A DNA stretch of 40,297 bases from Solobacterium sp. GTDB lineage: Bacteria > Bacillota_I > Bacilli_A > Erysipelotrichales > Erysipelotrichaceae. The notes beneath the pieces are model-generated. The model worked only from the letters and a program-made list of their open reading frames with translations. It was not told the DNA's origin and searched no databases. This document shows positions 31,654 through 38,148 of this stretch, piece after piece (the stretch's first letter is position 1; every line of letters starts with the position of its first letter). Made by a program: the position numbers and the translations under genes. The stretch covers positions 1-40,297 of the forward strand of contig JAKVKC010000021.1 of assembly GCA_022486705.1 (NCBI GenBank), read 5' to 3'.

Positions 31654-32866
31654 ACTGAGAAAAAAGATCACAGTGCTGCTGACTATGCTGTTTATCCTTG
31701 CATATATATGTTTTGCTGCGGTCTTTGCAATCTCTTATCAGAAATCCAATGAAGCAGCAGCCGCACATTTATTGTCCAATCATCTGCAGATTGCTTCCCA
31801 GAAAGATATCCTGTCTGATGATCCGCTCCCATCTCCTGCTTCCGAGGACACAGGAACAGAAAGCCTCCAAGTGAACGGTGAAGATGCCGAAATTACAATC
31901 TTAGTAAAAACTGAGAATGGACTGCAGACAGTCGGCGGTATGCATGGTACAGAGGATGCGGCTGCCATCGGTCAGAAATGTCTGGATACAGGAAAGACCA
32001 ACGGAAAGATCGGACGTGTGCAGTTTGAGATTGCTTCCATCAATGATCAATTGGTCATTGCATATATGAATACATCAAGTTATGACAATGAAGTCATGCA
32101 TGTACTATGGCGGATCATCGGCATTGGCATCGTGACTACTGCTGTATGGGGATGCTTGGCATGGGCAATTTCAAAACGCATGGCAGAACCGCTTGTCATA
32201 GCCAAACAGAAACAGAATGATTTTATTGCATCGGCTGGCCATGAATTGAAAACACCTGTAACTGTGATGAAGACAAGTCTTTCGCTCATGAAGCAGGAGG
32301 GAATTGAGAACAAATATCTGGATTATGCTATCACCGAAAATGAGCGGATGCAGCAGCTGATCCTGGAGCTCTTGGATAACGCAGAACTCAGTGAAAAGGA
32401 CCAGAAGCAGAAAAAAGAGATCTGCTGTCTTTCTTCACTGCTGACAGCGGCGGCGCTTCCTTTTGATGCTTCTGCATATGAAAGCGGTGTGCAGTATAAA
32501 GAAGAGATAGAAGAAAATATTCAGGTCAGAGGCTATGCCGGAGAACTGACAAAGATGTGCGAAATATTAATTGAAAATGCAATACGCTATACAAAAAAGG
32601 GAGATCAGGTCATTGTCTCTCTGCATAAAAAGGGAAAGACAGCTGTACTGTCTGTAAACAATCAAGGACAGGCGATTGCCGAGGATGAAAAAGAAAAGAT
32701 CTTTAAAAAGTTTTATCGTGCGGCAGAACAGGATCCTGAAAATGAATGTCATTATGGATTAGGTCTTGCGATTGCCCAGAAAATTGCTGATCAGAATGAT
32801 ACGGTCATCCAAGTGAACAGCAATAAAGGCTGGAACTCATTCTCTGTTTCCTTTCATATTCAGTAA
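31643..32866 (+). CDS. Sensor histidine kinase
   Basis: A 407-residue membrane kinase paired with the preceding regulator. TM1 is at 11-31, an extracytoplasmic domain at 32-153, TM2 at about 156-176, then the phosphoacceptor H200 in ASAGHELKTPVTV, the N box N312 in ILIENAIRYT and the G2 box HYGLGLA at 370-376. The first glycine box is altered: VNNQGQAI at 338-345 replaces the DxGxG Asp with Asn and the second Gly with Ala, a variant seen in some Firmicute kinases. The small sensor domain contains no recognisable named fold; it may sense the tannase substrate or an envelope signal. Confidence 0.9.
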   Translation: MILKLRKKITVLLTMLFILAYICFAAVFAISYQKSNEAAAAHLLSNHLQIASQKDILSDDPLPSPASEDTGTESLQVNGEDAEITILVKTENGLQTVGGMHGTEDAAAIGQKCLDTGKTNGKIGRVQFEIASINDQLVIAYMNTSSYDNEVMHVLWRIIGIGIVTTAVWGCLAWAISKRMAEPLVIAKQKQNDFIASAGHELKTPVTVMKTSLSLMKQEGIENKYLDYAITENERMQQLILELLDNAELSEKDQKQKKEICCLSSLLTAAALPFDASAYESGVQYKEEIEENIQVRGYAGELTKMCEILIENAIRYTKKGDQVIVSLHKKGKTAVLSVNNQGQAIAEDEKEKIFKKFYRAAEQDPENECHYGLGLAIAQKIADQNDTVIQVNSNKGWNSFSVSFHIQ

Positions 32867-32877
32867 GAATTCAATCT

Positions 32878-32912
32878 ATTTCAAGCATATTTCAAGGTTT
32901 CTTTTCTATTCT
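32878..32912 (+). promoter_or_regulatory. Direct repeat and -10 of the tannase-like gene
   Basis: ATTTCAAG occurs at 32878-32885 and 32889-32896, an 11-base period typical of tandem OmpR-family binding. The repeat covers the -35 region of a weak -10, TATTCT (32907-32912). It suggests activation by the adjacent response regulator. Confidence 0.5.
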
Positions 32913-32921
32913 GTAAAGAGA

Positions 32922-32936
32922 GGGCATTCGATGCCC
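32922..32936 (+). other. Leader hairpin upstream of the tannase-like RBS
   Basis: A perfect hairpin, GGGCAT-TCG-ATGCCC, immediately precedes the RBS AGGAAAGG. It may stabilise the mRNA or tune initiation. Confidence 0.5.
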
Positions 32937-32950
32937 AGGAAAGGAAATCT

Positions 32951-35182
32951 ATGTTAAAGAAAACAATTGCTGTATCTTTATCAGCAGTCATCTGCATCAG
33001 TATGGCTGGATGTTCTTCTGCCGCTGCTTCCAGCAGTGCATCTGCTTCATCCAGTACCGTCAAAGATACAGATGCACAGGAAAAAATAGAAAAGGCATTG
33101 GATCTGGCAAACAATGGAGAAGTCTCTTGGACGTATGACAGTTCAAGCGATTCCTGGACCATGTCAATTGTATGCAGTGTTGTAAATCCGGAACTTGAGG
33201 ATTATCAGGGCGTATCTGTCAATATCCCAGGGGCGTACGCGGCAGGCATTGATACGGATGGAGATGGCAAGGCAGATGTGACTGCCTCTTCTTACAGCAA
33301 AGAAACCGCTGGTACGATGAAAATCAATCCGGAGGGAAAGATCACCAGTCCAAATGGGCAGACCTATACGGCATCAACGGCGCCGGTGATCATCAATACC
33401 GGAGCTGCCGGGTACAGTGCACAGAACAATCAGCTGGCTTCTTCAAGCTATGCAGCAGATGGGTATGTCAATGTTGCCTGCGGCAACCGCGGCAAACAGA
33501 GCACTGCCTCTGACAGCAGCGGAACAGCGTATTACACCGGAGACGCACCGTTATGTTTAGTAGATCAGAAGAATGCGATCCGTTTCGTCAAATACAATAT
33601 CCTGTTAGGAAATCTGCCAGGAAATGTGGATACTTTTGTGTCGACGGGCGGTTCCGGCGGCGGAGCTCATGCGACCATGGTCGCAGCGACAGGCAACAGT
33701 TCGGATTACTTTGATTATGAAAGTGCAGCCGGAGCTGTCGGCGTCTATCAGACAAGTGACGGGGGCTGGACAAATATGGTATCCATCAACGGAACTGAAA
33801 AAGAGATCTCAGACGGTGTGTGGGGATGTGTTGCCTACAGTGCCATTACTTCCTTAGCACAGGCCGATATTGCGATGGCATTTGAATATAACTTAGATAC
33901 ATCCTATTCCTTCAATACCACTTTTCAGAAACAGCTGGCATCTTATCTCTCGCAGGAATATATGACATATATCAATGATCAGAAACTGAGCGTGCAGGAA
34001 GCGGCGGTTGGCTTTGATCTGAATGAAGATGGCGATACCGATGATACCGTTGAGCTGAGCATTGTATATGACACTGCCAAATATGCCGATACCAATGGAT
34101 ACGGAGGAACATATCTGACCCTGTATCTCGATGAATTTCAGGCAGATCTTGCCTGGTATTTAGAAAATCTAGATTACGCTTCCGGCTGGACATGGTTCGA
34201 CAGCGATGGCAATGCCATGAGCGACAGTGCCGTTGCGGCGATGACTTCAGAAGAAAAGGCCCAGGCATTCCTGGAAGGAAGATATGCACAGTCCTCTTCA
34301 CAGAGCGGAAACATGCAGGGAGGTACTGTTGGCGGCAATGGGCCGATGGATGGCGGAACCGCCCCAAGCGGGAATCTGCCGACGGGTGAAATACCTTCTG
34401 GAAACGCTCCTTCGCTGGCAGATGGTCAGACAATGGGGACCCCAGGCGATGCTTCAGCCAATGGTGCCGTTGGCACACCGCAGCAGGGAACGACACAGGC
34501 AAGCAGCAGCAGTCAGGACTCCGCAAACTATGCTTCCTATGAAGAGATGCTCAATGCATATGAAACGGATATCTCTTCCATAGAGGCCGGCGATGCGTAT
34601 GGCAATAATATTGTGGAACTGTATGATCCGCTTGCGTATATCGGAAATGAAGACGTCGATTCACCAACATGGACAAGGATCATGATGGGAGCCTCCGAAG
34701 GAGATATGTCAATGTTTGCTTCGCTGAATCTGCAGCTTGCTTGGCTGAACAGCGGGACCGACAGTGAAATAGAATGGCAGTGGAATGGCGGGCATGTACC
34801 AAGCGAGATCTTCGGCGAATCCTTTGCCCTGTATGTTGATGAAATGTATGGGAAATATATCGACGGTGCATCTCAGATTGCAAAACAGGCCGCATCAAAG
34901 CAGATTGCGAATGGCACCGCTTCTGCTTCAACCGGCACAGATATAAGTTCCTGGGCATCTTACAGCAATGGCAGTGTATCCTTCTCTTTGGCAAGCGCTG
35001 CTGCCTATCGGGTGGCTGGAGCAGCCAAAGCAGTTCCAGGCTTTGATGTCATGGACTATGGGCAGGAAACATATGAATTTGGAAGCTCTTCCCAGGATGC
35101 CCGTCATTTTGATACCTATGTACTTCAGGCACTGAAAGAGCATCAGGATACCTTGAGCCCATTGTTCAATGCAGGAGAATAA
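32951..35182 (+). CDS. Tannase-like (subtype B) esterase lipoprotein
   Basis: A 743-residue lipoprotein (lipobox ISMAGC, acylated C21) with an alpha/beta-hydrolase domain. The nucleophile motif is STGGSGGGAHA with S235, matching the GxSGGGA elbow of bacterial tannases. D585 (GASEGDMS) and H615 (WNGGHVP) are about 30 residues apart, close to the spacing in Lactobacillus tannase, and probably complete the triad. A low-complexity Gly/Ser/Asn/Gln segment at about 450-530 inserts before the C-terminal catalytic part. Tannases release gallic acid from gallate esters. This member would act on the outer surface; its substrate may be another phenolic or aromatic ester. It is preceded by a two-component pair and a direct-repeat promoter. 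Confidence 0.75.
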   Translation: MLKKTIAVSLSAVICISMAGCSSAAASSSASASSSTVKDTDAQEKIEKALDLANNGEVSWTYDSSSDSWTMSIVCSVVNPELEDYQGVSVNIPGAYAAGIDTDGDGKADVTASSYSKETAGTMKINPEGKITSPNGQTYTASTAPVIINTGAAGYSAQNNQLASSSYAADGYVNVACGNRGKQSTASDSSGTAYYTGDAPLCLVDQKNAIRFVKYNILLGNLPGNVDTFVSTGGSGGGAHATMVAATGNSSDYFDYESAAGAVGVYQTSDGGWTNMVSINGTEKEISDGVWGCVAYSAITSLAQADIAMAFEYNLDTSYSFNTTFQKQLASYLSQEYMTYINDQKLSVQEAAVGFDLNEDGDTDDTVELSIVYDTAKYADTNGYGGTYLTLYLDEFQADLAWYLENLDYASGWTWFDSDGNAMSDSAVAAMTSEEKAQAFLEGRYAQSSSQSGNMQGGTVGGNGPMDGGTAPSGNLPTGEIPSGNAPSLADGQTMGTPGDASANGAVGTPQQGTTQASSSSQDSANYASYEEMLNAYETDISSIEAGDAYGNNIVELYDPLAYIGNEDVDSPTWTRIMMGASEGDMSMFASLNLQLAWLNSGTDSEIEWQWNGGHVPSEIFGESFALYVDEMYGKYIDGASQIAKQAASKQIANGTASASTGTDISSWASYSNGSVSFSLASAAAYRVAGAAKAVPGFDVMDYGQETYEFGSSSQDARHFDTYVLQALKEHQDTLSPLFNAGE

Positions 35183-35257
35183 TAGAATATCTTGAAGGAA
35201 TGAAGGCATCATGAATATCATTGCATGTTCATGGAAGACCAACAGAACAATAGCAGA

Positions 35258-35286
35258 AGATCCAGCATGGCCAAGCTGGATCTTTT
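35258..35286 (+). terminator. Terminator after the tannase-like gene
   Basis: AGATCCAGC pairs perfectly with GCTGGATCT across an eight-base loop, followed by TTTTC. Confidence 0.8.
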
Positions 35287-35373
35287 CAGTCAGAGAATGA
35301 TTGATCTCGATGCAGTTCTGCCGCAAACTCCCCATGTTTTGTGATACATTCAAAGAAGAGAAAGGCACACAGT

Positions 35374-36975
35374 ATGAAAAGAATACTTTGGTATGGCGGC
35401 ACAATTATCACGATGAAAAAAGACTTCTTTCCGGAAGCAGTCCTATCTGAAGGAAATATGATCATTGCGGCCGGAAGCAGAAACGAACTGATCAAGCAGG
35501 CAGGAGATGCAGAACAGAGAGATCTCCACGGTGCGGTACTGATGCCGGCATTCATTGATGCTCACAGTCATTTTACCGAAGTAGCATCCGGAACCATGCA
35601 GGCAGATCTGAGCGATGCGGATGATCTTGAAACAATTGGAAAGATCCTTTCGGACTTTGAAAAAGACAGACAGCTCGCACCGGATGCGTTCCTGCAGGCC
35701 AGGAACTTTGAACCATCGCACATGAAAGAAGGAAAGAATCCCTCTTTAGCACAGTTAGATGCCTGGACGGATCATCCGCTTGTTCTGCAGATGACATCCG
35801 GCCATATGGGACTGTTCAATTCCAAAGCCATGCATCTTCTTGGCATTACTGCGGATACTCCAGATCCCGAAGGCGGCAGGATTGAAAAGATCGATGGGAA
35901 GCTGACTGGGTATCTCGAAGAGAATGCGTATTTCATCTATCAGAAGAAACTGCCGATGCCAGGACCGGCTGATTTTATGCAGGCCTTCAAAAAGGCAGAG
36001 AGAACGTATGCATCCTATGGCATTGGAACGATGCAGGATGGCATGCTTGTAGAACAGATGCTGCCGCTGTATCAGATGCTGCTGGCAGGGGATATGCTGA
36101 AATTGGACCTGACGGCTTATGCGGATATGACAGCGTATGCCAAAGCAAAAGAATTGTTCTCGCAATACCGTGCAAACAAGCATATTCGTCTTGGCGGCAT
36201 CAAAATATTCTTAGATGGATCCCCGCAGGGACGTACAGCATGGATGCGTGCTCCGTATGAAGGAGAGAGCACCTATTGCGGGTACGGTACACTGAAAGAT
36301 GAAGATGTCACGAAAGCTGCCCTTTTAGCAGCGGATGAAAAGACACAGCTGTTAGCACACTGCAATGGCGATGCGGCTGCTGCCCAGTATATCCGGTGTA
36401 TTGCACAGGCAGAAAAAGAAAGACCGAGCCTGAAAGAACTGAGACCGGTGATGATCCATGCCCAGCTGGTCGGCAGAGATCAGCTGCCTCAGGTGGTATC
36501 ATTAGGCATCATGCCATCGTTCTTTATTGCCCATATATATCATTGGGGCGATGTGCATGTGCAGAATTTCGGTATGGCCAGAGCTTCGTTCATTTCACCT
36601 GCCGGCAGTGCGCTTAAAGATGGTGCAGTCTTTACCTTCCATCAGGATTCGCCCGTGATCCCATCCAACATGCTGGAAACAATCTGGTGTGCTGTCACAA
36701 GACAGACAAAAGCAGGGAAGATCCTTGGCGAAGAAGAAAAAATATCGGTATGGGATGCCTTGAAAGCAGTGACCATCAATGCGGCATATCAGTATGGCGA
36801 AGAAAAGATCAAAGGAACAATTGAAGCAGGAAAGAGAGTTGATTTTGCAATCCTGGATCAGGATCCGCTGACATGCGATCCGGAAGAGATCAGAAATATC
36901 CGTGTGCTTGAAACAGTGAAGAATGGAGAGACAGTATTCTCACTTTGCACAGAAGGAGAAAGAAGATGGCGATAA
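35374..36975 (+). CDS. Amidohydrolase family protein (YtcJ-like)
   Basis: A 533-residue metal-dependent hydrolase of the amidohydrolase 3 group. H64-S-H66 in FIDAHSHF gives the first metal ligands. LLAHCNGD, VMIHAQLV and FHQDSPVIPSN supply the later histidines and the catalytic aspartate, in the expected order. The final segment IEAGKRVDFAILDQDPLT is the closing beta-sandwich strand. The start at 35374 (MKRILWYGG) is preferred over a GTG at 35341 because GAGAAAGG lies just upstream. No signal peptide, so it is cytosolic. The substrate is unknown; relatives act on cyclic amides and N-acyl compounds. The ABM gene overlaps its end by ten bases. Confidence 0.85.
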   Translation: MKRILWYGGTIITMKKDFFPEAVLSEGNMIIAAGSRNELIKQAGDAEQRDLHGAVLMPAFIDAHSHFTEVASGTMQADLSDADDLETIGKILSDFEKDRQLAPDAFLQARNFEPSHMKEGKNPSLAQLDAWTDHPLVLQMTSGHMGLFNSKAMHLLGITADTPDPEGGRIEKIDGKLTGYLEENAYFIYQKKLPMPGPADFMQAFKKAERTYASYGIGTMQDGMLVEQMLPLYQMLLAGDMLKLDLTAYADMTAYAKAKELFSQYRANKHIRLGGIKIFLDGSPQGRTAWMRAPYEGESTYCGYGTLKDEDVTKAALLAADEKTQLLAHCNGDAAAAQYIRCIAQAEKERPSLKELRPVMIHAQLVGRDQLPQVVSLGIMPSFFIAHIYHWGDVHVQNFGMARASFISPAGSALKDGAVFTFHQDSPVIPSNMLETIWCAVTRQTKAGKILGEEEKISVWDALKAVTINAAYQYGEEKIKGTIEAGKRVDFAILDQDPLTCDPEEIRNIRVLETVKNGETVFSLCTEGERRWR

Positions 36976-37295
36976 CAGTTAATATATATTACACAGGAAA
37001 AGATGGAAATGCCGAAGCATTTGCCAGAGAAATGACGGAGCAGGGCATTGTCGAACAGATCCGCCAAGAAGAAGGAAATCTGCGGTATGCATACTTCTTC
37101 CCAATGGATCAGAAAGATACCGTCCTGCTGATCGACAGCTGGAAGGATCAAAGTGCGATCGATGCACATCATGCTTCAGAAATGATGGCAAAGATCACCG
37201 CATTGCGAAATAAGTATGATCTGCATATGAAGGTGGAACGCTATGTTTCCGATGATGTTCCGGCAGATACCGATCAGAAATTTATCAGACAGTAA
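36966..37295 (+). CDS. Antibiotic biosynthesis monooxygenase (ABM) domain protein
   Basis: A 109-residue protein of the dimeric alpha-beta barrel ABM fold, often annotated as putative quinol monooxygenase. It shows MAITVNIYYTGKDGNAEAFAREM, then RYAYFFPMDQKDTVLLIDSWKDQSAIDAHHAS, the central strand-helix with W and HH typical of the family. The start at 36966 has AGAAGGAG upstream and overlaps the amidohydrolase stop, so it is translationally coupled. It may act on the product of that enzyme. A terminator follows. Confidence 0.85.
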   Translation: MAITVNIYYTGKDGNAEAFAREMTEQGIVEQIRQEEGNLRYAYFFPMDQKDTVLLIDSWKDQSAIDAHHASEMMAKITALRNKYDLHMKVERYVSDDVPADTDQKFIRQ

Positions 37296-37298
37296 GAA

Positions 37299-37331
37299 AA
37301 ATACATGGCCATTTTGCGGCCATGTATTTAT
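37299..37331. terminator. Bidirectional terminator between ABM gene and gpmA
   Basis: ATACATGGCC (37301-37310) and GGCCATGTAT (37318-37327) form a perfect 10-bp stem with a seven-base loop, flanked by A and T tracts. It serves both convergent genes and reaches the gpmA stop codon. Confidence 0.85.
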
Positions 37332-38074
37332 TTTGCTTTGCCTTGATCTGCAGTGCGCTGCATTTTGGCGGCAATCGCATCCGCATTGCCTAAATACGCA
37401 TGACGGATGGCATTCCCGTTATCATCAAACGCATAGACCAGCGGAACACCGGTAGGAATATTGACTTTGACGATCTCTTCTTTGCTGAGATGATCCAGAT
37501 ACATCATCAGTGCTCTGAGAGAATTCCCATGTGCTGCGATCAGAACACGTTCACCCTGATCGATCAGCGGCCGGATCTCTTCATTGAAGTAAGGAATGAC
37601 CCGTGCGACCGTATCTTCTAAGCTTTCTCCCAAAGGAAGCTTAGAAGGATCCACATCTTTATACAGCTCCTGTCTCTTTGGATTTCTTTCATCATCTTCT
37701 GACAGCAGAGGCGGACGCACATCATAGGAACGGCGCCAGATCCTGACCTGTTCTTCCCCATACTTGGCGGCGGTATCTGCTTTGTTCAGCCCCTGCAGGG
37801 CACCATAATGCCGTTCATTCAGTTTCCATGATGTATGGACGGGAATATTTGGTTCCTCCAGTTTTGCCAGAACGATCTCTAAGGTATGCTGCGCTCTTGT
37901 CAGATACGATACAAAGGCCGTATCAAACTGATATCCGTTTTCTTTCAGCAGTGTTCCAGCGCATTCTGCTTCCTGGATCCCTTTGGCACTGAGATCGACA
38001 TCCGTCCATCCCGTAAAGCGATTCTCCAGATTCCATTGGCTTTCGCCATGTCTGAGCAGTACAAGTTTTTTCAT
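37328..38074 (-). CDS. gpmA: 2,3-bisphosphoglycerate-dependent phosphoglycerate mutase
   Basis: A 248-residue glycolytic enzyme interconverting 3- and 2-phosphoglycerate in the cytosol. The phosphoacceptor histidine is in [10 protein letters not shown] at the start; [28 protein letters not shown] and [15 protein letters not shown] are the standard active-site segments, all intact, at normal length. RBS GGAGG. It has its own promoter with a palindrome over the -10, and ends in a terminator shared with the convergent ABM gene. Confidence 0.97.
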   Translation of the reverse strand: MKKLVLLRHGESQWNLENRFTGWTDVDLSAKGIQEAECAGTLLKENGYQFDTAFVSYLTRAQHTLEIVLAKLEEPNIPVHTSWKLNERHYGALQGLNKADTAAKYGEEQVRIWRRSYDVRPPLLSEDDERNPKRQELYKDVDPSKLPLGESLEDTVARVIPYFNEEIRPLIDQGERVLIAAHGNSLRALMMYLDHLSKEEIVKVNIPTGVPLVYAFDDNGNAIRHAYLGNADAIAAKMQRTADQGKAK

Positions 38075-38084
38075 AGCAGCCTCC

Positions 38085-38128
38085 TAGTTAGTACTACCTA
38101 ACTATAGATCATTGAGCATGCTTTGCAA
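38085..38128 (-). promoter_or_regulatory. gpmA promoter with overlapping palindrome
   Basis: On the minus strand TTGCAA (38128-38123), a 16-base spacer and TATAGT (38106-38101). TAGTTAG (38085-38091) and CTAACTA (38098-38104) form a 7-bp inverted repeat overlapping the -10, a possible operator or leader hairpin. Confidence 0.6.
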
Positions 38129-38148
38129 GCAGGATGATCTCCGCACAG

